Made by a program: the position numbers and the translations under genes
The notes under the pieces: model-generated
The model's database searches: none
Seen by the model: the letters and a program-made list of their open reading frames with translations, nothing else
What the model was told of the DNA's origin: nothing
Assembly: GCA_030019365.1 (NCBI GenBank)
Contig: JASEFA010000005.1
Coordinates: 91,227-155,226, forward strand
DNA: 64,000 nucleotides
Source of the DNA: Bacillota bacterium
GTDB taxonomy: Bacteria; Bacillota; Sulfobacillia; JACIYH01
Reading direction: 5' to 3'
Part shown: positions 51,901 through 59,238 of the stretch, piece after piece
How the letters are laid out: each line of letters opens with the position of its first letter
Numbering within the stretch: position 1 is the first letter of the stretch

Positions 51901-52791
51901 GACTTCTACGCCAACGTGGGGTCCAATCCCCTCTACGCCTACCCGGGCCATGACCCCCGCAAGAAGGTCAAGCGTACCATCCTGAAGACCCCGAACGCTC
52001 CCCTGGCCTACCGCCGGGTGGAGGGCAAGTTCGGGCTGGCCTACGACGCCGAGAACCTGCTGGAACTTCCCCGGTTCGCCGATGGCACCGTGGGCGAAGA
52101 CCTCTCGCGCCGGTTCTGGCGACGCTTCCCTGGCTTCCGCCCCCGCCCCGACCTCGCCGGGACGGCTGACCAGGGGGGAGTGCCTGTCGCCGGCGCGGCC
52201 AGCCGGGTGGGAATGTCTCCCGCCGGCGCGGCCGGCAGGGTTGTGGCGCCGGGCGCCGAAGAGGTATTCCACCGGTTCTTCAGCTCGGACCGGCCGGGTG
52301 CCCTGTTCGACGTCAACGGCTACCTGCGCTACCTGTCAGCTCACCCCCACCACCTGGCTGCTTCCGAGGAGGAGAGCTGGTTGCACTCCCACCTGGGGCG
52401 GGAGATCATGGCCATCACTACCAGGAACAACGTGGGGAAGGTGCAGGAGACGGACACCTACTTCCTGCAGTACGGGGTGAACTTCTTCAACAACCGCTGC
52501 ACCACGCTCCTCATCGGCGGAACCATTTACCACAAGTGCCGGGACGCCGACCCCTGGTACTTGGAGGACCTGTGCATCATCGCCTCGGGAGCCCTGTACG
52601 ATCCCGGCGAACCCCATGTATTGCGCCCGCAGGGAGAAGTCCTCCTGGACGCTTCCTACCTGGTCAGCATCGTGGGAGGGCTGTACGGTCGGCTCGATCC
52701 CGCCCGCGCCCTGCGCCTGATGAAGCGGTACCTGCGGCCCCTGCCCATGGAGGCACCCGCTACCATGCGCGAGCAAGCCGGCGTGCGCTAG
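48979..52791 (+). CDS. B12-binding/mutase-like protein fused to a MutL/GlmL-type reactivase
   Basis: 1270 residues from ATG 48979 (GGGAGG at 48961). Residues 10-120 look like a cobalamin-binding domain (VMVAAIGDCVHSLGVESFAE, VVGISIRLGDLHVDKLVEEF, YCFGGLRPAANL), with His23 as possible cobalt ligand. Residues 200-690 form a large domain (RPILRAHIGIAADSVEPTI, MFFYNELDGRGPISIRDSFD, DMYVTDHVVAGVVALNMGIR) that I read as the catalytic barrel of an adenosylcobalamin mutase; the reaction is not identifiable. Residues 700-1270 are a full MutL/GlmL ATPase: phosphate-1 LVVDFGSTFTKIGTFD (Asp704) and phosphate-2 VALDIGGATTDFY (Asp968). A repeat-coded Ala/Gly insert lies at about 1065-1090. MutL is normally a separate gene beside glutamate mutase-type enzymes. 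Confidence 0.75.
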   Translation: MSETVQASRKRRVMVAAIGDCVHSLGVESFAEWMEDLGLGYVAIKLGPAVPVAEVINKIRESRPEVVGISIRLGDLHVDKLVEEFVEKAWEYGLNPGASGIRYCFGGLRPAANLVRAMTGRPVLEDRFSLPEDRHYDLDRVAEEYRHREKFRDFFALIVDDFVTMEELLGFAQGKPPRRAEEEEWSDELLERIRQVREREDRPILRAHIGIAADSVEPTIRDVEEVAETGALEIVSLGPDQPSQAYLAKFIRGEEDPEKYLKGQGGVPIRSKEDLIRLKEATRRGNFPMIRIYSGTDELLELAQVFEETLHMPFPAVPMFFYNELDGRGPISIRDSFDEHFRVMRWWASLDKPLEINDPHQWQLRNCSDDMYVTDHVVAGVVALNMGIRHYIMQLMFDLPPQISGLMDLAKMQAAYELIEPLTRHYDFRIIKETRGGLSSFPPNLNMAKGHLAVTTWWQMFVDPDIIHVVSFPEAHHEARARDIIESCEIVKQVVKDFYKGQRPDILADPALLARKEELKRGAMYNILHLALMGGYQGPVTVQSFREWAVSPEEAARRPDREARARNYETMLLSLVDGASYPGGECGMISPDTLDLALQTGLFQAPKLTVLDKRYEMVGRCRTKMVDGCCRIDEFDHRKVKDEMERVDLVRARYPWYFDRSISVADEESYISELPETIDESVVRAFRERVGIHRVEGRRVLVVDFGSTFTKIGTFDTDREDFCLRYVPTTPEDLREGLAHGLGVLGECRERGDWEPLARVMADYDIKLPCSSAKGGLKVVTVGLVREESSEAAELAALTAGAKLVGSYSGRLTEELADRIYGHDRPEMILLAGGVDYGGEAEIILHNARLLGEGARRASYARYGIPVIYAGNQDVAAQVERIFRLNGVDVRVTPNVMPEVNTFRIEAVNEAIRDLFQTVIIRGKGFDVVEEYMSAPFLPTPRAAFLGINLLARGYQDEPGLGNLVALDIGGATTDFYANVGSNPLYAYPGHDPRKKVKRTILKTPNAPLAYRRVEGKFGLAYDAENLLELPRFADGTVGEDLSRRFWRRFPGFRPRPDLAGTADQGGVPVAGAASRVGMSPAGAAGRVVAPGAEEVFHRFFSSDRPGALFDVNGYLRYLSAHPHHLAASEEESWLHSHLGREIMAITTRNNVGKVQETDTYFLQYGVNFFNNRCTTLLIGGTIYHKCRDADPWYLEDLCIIASGALYDPGEPHVLRPQGEVLLDASYLVSIVGGLYGRLDPARALRLMKRYLRPLPMEAPATMREQAGVR

Positions 52792-52839
52792 TGCCGCAGC
52801 AGTTGGAGTCGGCCCGGGAGACTCACAAGGGGAGCGAAG

Positions 52840-54504
52840 GTGGAAACAGAAGAGCCGCTGGACCTGGTCATCCGCGGGGGCATGGTGGTGGACGGTACCG
52901 GTAACCCCTGGGTACGCGCGGACGTGGGCATCGGGGGAGGACGCATTGCCGTAGTCGGCCACCTGGACGGGGTTCGGGCGCAGCAGGTGCTGGACGCCAC
53001 CGGGATGGTGGTGGCCCCCGGCTTCGTGGATATCCATTCCCACTCCGACCTGGCCCTCCTGGTGGACGGGCGGGCCCTGAGCAAGGTCCTGCAGGGGGTC
53101 ACCACCGAGGTGGTGGGGAACTGCGGTCTTTCCGCCGCCCCCCTGCAGGGGCCGGCGGTGGAGTACCTGCAGGATACCGCCCGCCACCTGGCCGACCACC
53201 TGCCCTGGAACTGGCGCACGGTGGACGAGTACCTGGGGGAACTGGACCGCCGCGGAGTGTCGGTGAACGTGGCCACCCTGGTAGGCCACCGTACCCTGCG
53301 GGTGGGGGTGATGGGACAGAAGGCCCGGCCGGCCTCCCCGGACGAAGTCGCGGCGATGGCGTCACTGTTGGACGAAGCCCTGTACCAGGGGGCCTGGGGC
53401 CTTTCTACCGGGCTGGCCTATGCGCCGGGCTCGTGGGCGGACCAGGGGGAACTGGTGGAGCTGTGCCGGGTGGCTGCCCGCCACAGGTCCTTTTACTCCA
53501 GCCACATCCGGGACGAGGAAGGGGGCGTGGTGGAGGCGGTGCGCGAGGCCCTGGAGGTGAGTCGCCTCTCGGGCGAACCCGTGCAGATATCGCACCATAA
53601 GGGTGTGGGCCGGCACCACCGGGGGCGGGCGGAAGATACCCTCGGCCTCATCGGCAGGTACCGGCTGCGGACCGGGGTGGACGTTTCCTTTGATGTATAC
53701 CCGTATACGGCAGCCAGCACCTGGTTGAGCGCCTACCTCCCGGCCTGGGCGGTGGAGGGGGGTCGGTCGACGCTGCTCGAGCGCCTGGCACGGCCCGAGG
53801 ACCGGGCCCGCATACGGGAGGGCATGCGGAAGGAGCTTTTCGAGGGTCACGATCCCCCGACGGTGTGGCGGGAGTTCTTGGTGGCCCGGGTGGGCCGCGC
53901 GGGCGGGCACCCCGGCGAGGGAAAGTCCCTGGCGGAGATTGCCACCTCGCGCGGGCGCGACCCCTACGAGACCGCCTTCGACCTGCTGGTGGAGGGGGAG
54001 GGTTTGGTCCAGGTCATCCGCTTCGAGACTACTGAGGCGGAAGTGATGACCCTGCTCCGTCATCCCCTGTCGCTCATCGGGTCCGACGGCTCCGCCCTGG
54101 CCACCGAGGGGCCGCTGGCCGTCGGGCATCCCCACCCCCGCAACTTCGGTACTTTCCCCCGGGTGCTGGCGCGCTATGTGCGGGAGCGAGGGGTGCTCTC
54201 CCTGGAGGAAGCCATCCGCAAGATGACGTCGGGTCCCGCCGGCCGCGTGGCCATCCGCCAGCGGGGGTTGCTCCTACCGGGGATGTGGGCGGACGTGGTC
54301 GTCTTCGACCCCAACCGCATCCGGGACACCGCCACCTACCGGGAGCCCAAGCGCTACCCAGTAGGGATCGCCTGGGTGCTGGTGAACGGGCAGGTGGTGG
54401 CGGAGGGTGGCCGCCACACGGGCGCTCTTCCCGGCACGGTCTTGCGCCGGGCGCCCTCCCGCGCCGCCCGAGCCCTTGGTGGCGGACGCCACCCTGTCCT
54501 GTGA
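52840..54504 (+). CDS. N-acyl-D-amino-acid deacylase (D-aminoacylase), third paralogue
   Basis: 554 residues from GTG 52840 with AAGGGGAGCG upstream. Motifs MVVAPGFVDIHSHSDLALL, VVGNCGLSAAPL, YSSHIRDEEGGVVEAV, VQISHHKGVGRHH and LIGSDGSALATEG keep the metal ligands. 48 bases downstream of the mutase-MutL fusion, so it is the last gene of that operon. Having D-aminoacylases in both units suggests two acyl or side-chain preferences. Confidence 0.9.
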   Translation: METEEPLDLVIRGGMVVDGTGNPWVRADVGIGGGRIAVVGHLDGVRAQQVLDATGMVVAPGFVDIHSHSDLALLVDGRALSKVLQGVTTEVVGNCGLSAAPLQGPAVEYLQDTARHLADHLPWNWRTVDEYLGELDRRGVSVNVATLVGHRTLRVGVMGQKARPASPDEVAAMASLLDEALYQGAWGLSTGLAYAPGSWADQGELVELCRVAARHRSFYSSHIRDEEGGVVEAVREALEVSRLSGEPVQISHHKGVGRHHRGRAEDTLGLIGRYRLRTGVDVSFDVYPYTAASTWLSAYLPAWAVEGGRSTLLERLARPEDRARIREGMRKELFEGHDPPTVWREFLVARVGRAGGHPGEGKSLAEIATSRGRDPYETAFDLLVEGEGLVQVIRFETTEAEVMTLLRHPLSLIGSDGSALATEGPLAVGHPHPRNFGTFPRVLARYVRERGVLSLEEAIRKMTSGPAGRVAIRQRGLLLPGMWADVVVFDPNRIRDTATYREPKRYPVGIAWVLVNGQVVAEGGRHTGALPGTVLRRAPSRAARALGGGRHPVL

Positions 54505-54968
54505 CCATTTCTCCTACCTTGCCGGATCGACTGCGGCAAGTCGTGTCTGCGTCCGGTTGTGGAGCAGAGGTCGTGGTCGCCGTCTGGTACTAAGCGGGCG
54601 GTCCTGGTGCAGCGACTCCCGAAGCCAGTTCCCCGACCTTGACGCCGGGGGTCCTGGACCCGGTGAGCAGCTCCAACCACGTGCTCATGGTGGACAAGAC
54701 TTACCGACTCATGCGCAGGTCTGATCACGCGTGACATCACCGGCGGCGTCTCATACCAGGACGCTATCAACATGGCATAATTCAAGTAACGCCACATGCC
54801 TAGGGGTGGGTGAATTACCTTACACATCCCTGGATGGCGCGACATCATGGGAAGGAGTGCTTCCTGCGAAGGAACGGGTGACTGCCGACGCAGCGTCCAC
54901 ACCTCTGACATGAGCTCCGGGAGGGAAATCCAACGAGCAAGAGAAGAGTTTCTGCGGCAGGAGCAGCC
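54505..54968 (+). other. Intergenic region with a short coding remnant
   Basis: About 460 bases, GC falling toward the right. At 54639-54734 a frame reads LTPGVLDPVSSSNHVLMVDK then TYRLMRRSDHA and stop, which looks like the real end of a protein I cannot name; its 5' part is missing. Nothing else is supported. The sequence marks the edge of a lower-GC segment that contains the next gene. Confidence 0.4.
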
Positions 54969-56225
54969 GTGCGGGATATCACGCCACCTATCGGCATAGA
55001 ACTGGTCGGTTATCACAGACCATTTCCTTCCAATTCCATTCTGGACCCTCTGATGGCAACGGCCTTTGCCCTGGAGTCGGATGATGCTGGGGCTATTCTT
55101 GTTAGTGTTGATAACGCAGGCATGCTTGTCGCCCATACGAGCGAGATCAGGCAACGCATCGCGGATCACCTCGGCCTGTCCACGGCGAGCGTGATGGTAT
55201 GTTTCAGCCACACCCATTCGGGACCCGAAACCCTCGATGGGAAGCCGGAATGGGTAGCCTACAGACGTTCTCTTTCGGACCGGGTCGTGGCGGCCGCATG
55301 CGAGGCCTGGCGGAGTCGCCGTCGGTGTCGTTTGGGCTGGGGTGTGACCCGTGCCTCTATCGGGGTCAACAGCCGGGAGCTTGGGCCCGACGGTAAGGCA
55401 CGCATGGGTGTTAACCCTGACGGGCCCCTGGATGACCGCGTAGGAGTACTCCGGATAGACGACGCTGAGTCAGGGAGTCTGCTGGGCATCGTGATCGTAT
55501 GCAGCGCTCATGCCAATGTTCTGCAGGGTGACAGCCTGGCCATATCCGGGGACTACATCGGCTGGACACGCAGTCTTCTGTCAAAGGACTTGAACTGCCC
55601 TGTCGGGTTCGTAATCGGTTCGGCTGGAAATGTCAATCCGCTGCACAGGGGATCGATTTCCGACCTGGACACGACAGCAAGGATACTGCGGGGGGCGGTT
55701 CTGCCAGTCCTCGGCCAGATAAAGCCCCGGGAGATTTCGGTCCTGTGGTCACAATCCTCCGTCCTGAATATGCGGCTCACCCGCCTCCCTTGCTATGAGG
55801 AGGCAGTGAAGAAGGCCGCCATAGCCGCCAAAGAGTGGGGCGTGGACACCACGCCCTGGCTGCAGGCTGTCATCGACCTTCTGGCGCGAGGGATCTACGA
55901 CCTTGAGATGGACCTGGGAGTGCAGCTGATGCGCATCAACGATGGATTCATCGCGGGCATCCCGATGGAGCCCTTTACGGAGATCGCCATTGAAGTGGCC
56001 CGGCGGGTGGGCTCAGACACAGCCTTTTTCTGTGGGTATGTCAACGGTTATCTGGGGTACCTGCCAACCGAACAGGAGTATCATCGGGGCGGCTACCAGG
56101 TAGAGTGGAACCCCGTGGTCTACGGCCCGGAGGTCGGAGGCTTTCTCATGTCGCCGGTACCCGAGACCGCTGATCATGTTGCGGAGAAGGTCCTGTGGCT
56201 GGCCAAGAGGTCGCAGCCTGGATGA
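54969..56225 (+). CDS. Neutral/alkaline ceramidase-fold hydrolase
   Basis: 418 residues from GTG 54969, AGGAG six bases upstream. The N-terminal VRDITPPIGIELVGYHRPFP, MVCFSHTHSGPETLDG and VIGSAGNVNPLHRG are the conserved zinc and active-site blocks of the neutral/alkaline non-lysosomal ceramidase family, and FCGYVNGYLGYLPTEQEYHR matches its C-terminal part. The upstream frame stays open but without a usable start, so there is no signal peptide, unlike secreted ceramidases. Many bacterial members act on unknown amides. Codon use and GC are visibly different from the neighbours, which suggests horizontal acquisition. It may hydrolyse an N-acyl substrate like the adjacent D-aminoacylase. Confidence 0.8.
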   Translation: MRDITPPIGIELVGYHRPFPSNSILDPLMATAFALESDDAGAILVSVDNAGMLVAHTSEIRQRIADHLGLSTASVMVCFSHTHSGPETLDGKPEWVAYRRSLSDRVVAAACEAWRSRRRCRLGWGVTRASIGVNSRELGPDGKARMGVNPDGPLDDRVGVLRIDDAESGSLLGIVIVCSAHANVLQGDSLAISGDYIGWTRSLLSKDLNCPVGFVIGSAGNVNPLHRGSISDLDTTARILRGAVLPVLGQIKPREISVLWSQSSVLNMRLTRLPCYEEAVKKAAIAAKEWGVDTTPWLQAVIDLLARGIYDLEMDLGVQLMRINDGFIAGIPMEPFTEIAIEVARRVGSDTAFFCGYVNGYLGYLPTEQEYHRGGYQVEWNPVVYGPEVGGFLMSPVPETADHVAEKVLWLAKRSQPG

Positions 56226-56479
56226 AAGCCTTCACTTGCGTTATAGACGTGTTTGCAGCGTTAAGCCCTTGGCAGCCGACCACTTCTCGACCTACTCGAT
56301 AGGCACCTTATGCGAATGCGACGTAGTGCTTGACGGGCGTATAGACGGACGCAAGAATGTTATGCGCTTCGTACGCTGGTGACGAGGGATGCTCGGAGTC
56401 CGGCGGGTCAGCCGCTTGCCCGCCGGGGTCAATTCGCACGCGGCAGGTGGTTCCACCGTCTCAATGTGCGCGTGCCTTC
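56226..56479 (+). other. Intergenic region, remnant only
   Basis: No gene supported. A frame up to 56382 ends TLCECDVVLDGRIDGRKNVM plus RFVRW, which reads like a protein tail of unknown family. Lower GC on the left, normal GC on the right. Confidence 0.3.
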
Positions 56480-57142
56480 TCAGGTGTCCAGCGGAGGTGA
56501 GCCCAGCACGCGGTTGCAGATGGGGATGGCCTGGGCGGCGTCCCGCACCCAGGCATCCGCCCCCACATACCTGGCTACCCTGTCGTCCACCAGCCCGCCT
56601 ATCATCACGAATACCCGGTCCCGCAGCCCCTCCCGCTGCAGCAGCTCGATGGTGGCCTTCATCGAGTCGAAGGCAGCGGTGACGAGCCCCGACATGCCCA
56701 CGATCCTGGCCTGGCCGGTGTGCACCGGGCGCACAAATTCGCTGGGCGGGACGTCAATCCCCAGGTCGCGGACCCGGAAGCCATGCGAGCGCAACATGGA
56801 AACGACGATGTTCTTGCCGATGTCGTGGATATCACCGTGGACCGTGCCCACCACGATGCTGGCGTCGGGTGCATCGCCGGGTTGTTCCCCCACCCAGGCC
56901 GGCCAGATGAAAGCCATGACCTCGCGGAACAATTCCGCCGACATGACCAGGTCGCTGAGGAAGTACTCGCCCCGGGCGTACTTTTCCCCCACCTCGGCCA
57001 ACCCCTTGCGGCACTCTTCCACGATGTAGAGGGGGGAGCGCCCGCGACCCAAAAGCCTGCGCACGGCCTGCAGGGTACGCTCCTCGTCCAGGTCGGCGAT
57101 GGCAGCGGCCAAGCTGGTGCCTTTCCTCGCGCGGGTGCCCAT
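56480..57142 (-). CDS. Corrinoid (B12-binding) methyl-carrier protein
   Basis: 220 residues from ATG 57142. N-terminal helical cap (LYIVEECRKGLAEVGEKYAR, YFLSDLVMSAELFREVMAF) and a B12-binding Rossmann domain with the canonical motif in VVGTVHGDIHDIGKNIVVSM, then GMSGLVTAAFDSMKATIEL and VMIGGLVDD. This is the MtaC/MtbC/MttC-type carrier that passes methyl groups from a substrate-specific methyltransferase to tetrahydrofolate or CoM. The two URO-D-family proteins, the MtrH/AcsE-like enzyme and the corrinoid activator to the right provide its partners. Last gene of a minus-strand trio with the GntR regulator. Confidence 0.9.
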   Translation of the reverse strand: MGTRARKGTSLAAAIADLDEERTLQAVRRLLGRGRSPLYIVEECRKGLAEVGEKYARGEYFLSDLVMSAELFREVMAFIWPAWVGEQPGDAPDASIVVGTVHGDIHDIGKNIVVSMLRSHGFRVRDLGIDVPPSEFVRPVHTGQARIVGMSGLVTAAFDSMKATIELLQREGLRDRVFVMIGGLVDDRVARYVGADAWVRDAAQAIPICNRVLGSPPLDT

Positions 57143-57177
57143 TTTTGTCCCCCCCCAGGTGTCTTCCGGGTTTCCGG

Positions 57178-57981
57178 CTATCTCAGCAGACGGGGCAGAG
57201 AGGTGAAGTAGTAGCGGTCGCCGCGATACACCAGCATTCCCCAGCCCACCAGCGAGCCGTCGGCGGAATGGACGAACTGCTCGACCTGGAAGGCGGGGGA
57301 GTCCGGCTCCACTCCGAGCAGCGCCGCCTCCTCGTGGCTGCAGCGGGCTACCCGGACCACGAACCGGCTATCCCCGGGGAGGACGCCCGAGTACCGAGCC
57401 ATCACAGCCGGTAGGTTCATGTACTCAAGCTCCGCCTCCAGGATGGGCTGCCCGCGGTCGTACCGCAGGTACTTCCTGTCGTAGACCATGGGCTCGTCGT
57501 CGGCGTACAGCAATCGCCTCACGAATAACACGCGGCGACCGGGGTCGAGGTTGAGCTTGCTTGCCACCTCGGCGGGTGCCCGCATCACCTTGGCCTCCAC
57601 GAGGCGGCAGGAAGGGCGGAGCCCGCGCACCCGCATGTCTTCGGCGAACTCGGGCAGGCTGAAGGTGGCGTGTTCCAGGGGTGGCTGGTTGACGAAAGTG
57701 CCCCTGCCCTGGCTGGCGGTGACGAGGCCGAGCTGGGCCAGTTTCTCGATGCTCTTTCTGACCGTCATGCGGCTGATGCCGAACATGCGGGCGAGTTCGG
57801 CCTCAGGCGGCAACATATCCCCCGGTCCGAAGTCGCCGCTGCGCACGTGACGTTCTATGATCTGGGCCAGCTGGTAGTAAGGGGGCACGAAGGAACTCCG
57901 GTCGATGTGCTCCCGGGCGAGTGCCTCCCAGCCGTTCCTCGTACGTCCGCCTGTTTCTCGCTGCTGCTTCAACGCCGCCAC
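57178..57981 (-). CDS. GntR-family regulator (UTRA type), second
   Basis: 267 residues from GTG 57981. Winged helix with YYQLAQIIERHVRSGDFGPG, MLPPEAELARMFGISRMTVR and SQGRGTFVNQPP, then a UTRA domain (RVLFVRRLLYADDEPMVYDR, FQVEQFVHSADGSLVGWGML). Only distantly like the regulator at 41207. It lies upstream of the corrinoid protein in the same operon and probably regulates the methyl-transfer locus in response to its substrate. Confidence 0.88.
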   Translation of the reverse strand: MAALKQQRETGGRTRNGWEALAREHIDRSSFVPPYYQLAQIIERHVRSGDFGPGDMLPPEAELARMFGISRMTVRKSIEKLAQLGLVTASQGRGTFVNQPPLEHATFSLPEFAEDMRVRGLRPSCRLVEAKVMRAPAEVASKLNLDPGRRVLFVRRLLYADDEPMVYDRKYLRYDRGQPILEAELEYMNLPAVMARYSGVLPGDSRFVVRVARCSHEEAALLGVEPDSPAFQVEQFVHSADGSLVGWGMLVYRGDRYYFTSLPRLLR

Positions 57982-57997
57982 CCCGGACCGTGGCCCC

Positions 57998-58249
57998 TCA
58001 GTCGCGTGGGGACTGGGGCAGGAAGTCCAGCACCGACGTGGTCTTCCCCGCAGGGAAGGTGATAATCCTGGGGTCGCGGTTGCCCCGGACCAGGTTCGCG
58101 AGGACTGTCAGGTCGGCGGGGCGGCGGTGGAATTCCAGGTTGAGCGTCCCGGCGAACGACTGCGCCCTGCATGCAAGAAACTCCTCCTCCGGCAGCCCGG
58201 CTTCGATATATACCTCGTCTGGCTCCCGGGCAGGTATGCGCCTGCTCAT
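57998..58249 (-). CDS. Conserved-looking small protein of unknown function (83 aa)
   Basis: ATG 58249 to TGA 57998. The sequence is compositionally ordinary (MSRRIPAREPDEVYIEAGLP, ADLTVLANLVRGNRDPRIIT, FPAGKTTSVLDFLPQSPRD) and unlike the low-complexity shadows around it. No cysteines, no membrane segment, no family recognised. Its stop is 17 bases before the GntR start codon, so it is probably the first gene of the small protein / GntR / corrinoid protein operon. Confidence 0.55.
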   Translation of the reverse strand: MSRRIPAREPDEVYIEAGLPEEEFLACRAQSFAGTLNLEFHRRPADLTVLANLVRGNRDPRIITFPAGKTTSVLDFLPQSPRD

Positions 58250-59238
58250 AGCGCTGTCGCCTCTCGCAGGACGATCATTCTGCAACGATCGCCGCTGTTC
58301 CTCTCTTTGTTGCGCCGCCGACCGAAGAAAATCGGCTCCGCCGATTAAGAAACGAACTTGGCCTGGACAGGTGGTGGGGGGGAAGCGGCCACATCCTACC
58401 GGCATACCAGGGGCGGCCGGACGTGGGTTTTGTGAGGGCGGTGGTCTTGCCGACACCGGTTGGGCCCCAGGAACCCGAATGTCTGCGCTGTCCGTACCTG
58501 GAAGCACGCCCCGTCCACGGCCGGGTTCGGCCTGCATATCGCGTGGTGAACTGTCCGTTTCGATTATGTGCCCTGGAGTACCTGGGTCGGGGTGGTCTGG
58601 AGGATTTCGGGTCAGGCTGGCGTATATATAAGGACGTATAGACGCATAGCAAACCCGGGCGCCGTAGTGGGTCGCCATGAAAGGCGCAACCGCTCCGGGC
58701 CGCCGCACGCTGGCGGTTGCGAGGCTAGCGCGAAGGGTGCGGGAAAATGACGCCGTGGAGCTGGCTGAGGCGGTGTTGGACGCCGGCACCGGGTGCCTGC
58801 TCGCAGGCGACACAAAGGTTGCGTGCCAATGACCCGCGAGGGAGCGCAGGTTTCGGGCTGGTAGAGGTCCTGTCGGGGGCTGTGGTAGTAAAGGGGGGTG
58901 AGGGTCGGGAGGAGGCTGTCGAGGTTAACGGGCCAGGCCTTGCAGATGGCGGTGGCGTGGTGGAGAATCCGGTGCTGTGTGGTGGCCCAGCGGGCTCTGA
59001 GTTGTGCGGCGAGGTAGTGCTGGAAGTGGGCGCGCCAAGGTCCGAGTGCGGCCTGTGAGTTTCTCGGCGTCTCGTGTTTTCGCCGGTTTTCGTCATCCTG
59101 CTCGCTCCCACGCACGCAATGGTTGCCGGGCAGAGTGGAGTAAAGCAGGTCGGTGCAAATGGGCAAATTGGGCTCTCGCAGCGTACTCGAGCTTACGAGG
59201 GGCTGCACGGAAGACATTAGGATAGGAGGGATTCAAAG
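58250..59238 (+). other. Non-coding stretch with possible gene fragments
   Basis: About 1 kb without a convincing gene. On the minus strand around 58423-58460 a Walker A-like GPTGVGKTTALTKP suggests an FlhF/SRP-type fragment. Around 58860-59060 (minus) a frame reads PWRAHFQHYLAAQLRARWAT and AWPVNLDSLLPTLTPLYYHS, resembling the N-terminus of an IS transposase, and then breaks. Neither has a start signal. No tRNA or riboswitch seen. Confidence 0.35.

Noticed and set aside
48979..52791. Calling the fusion an ornithine or lysine aminomutase
   Set aside because: I could not find a convincing PLP-lysine motif or the canonical DxHxxG of those enzymes. MutL linkage alone does not identify the reaction.
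57998..58813. Longer minus-strand frame extending the 83-residue protein upstream to 58813
   Set aside because: The upstream part is low-complexity and covers a region of fragments; ATG 58249 gives a compact ordinary protein.
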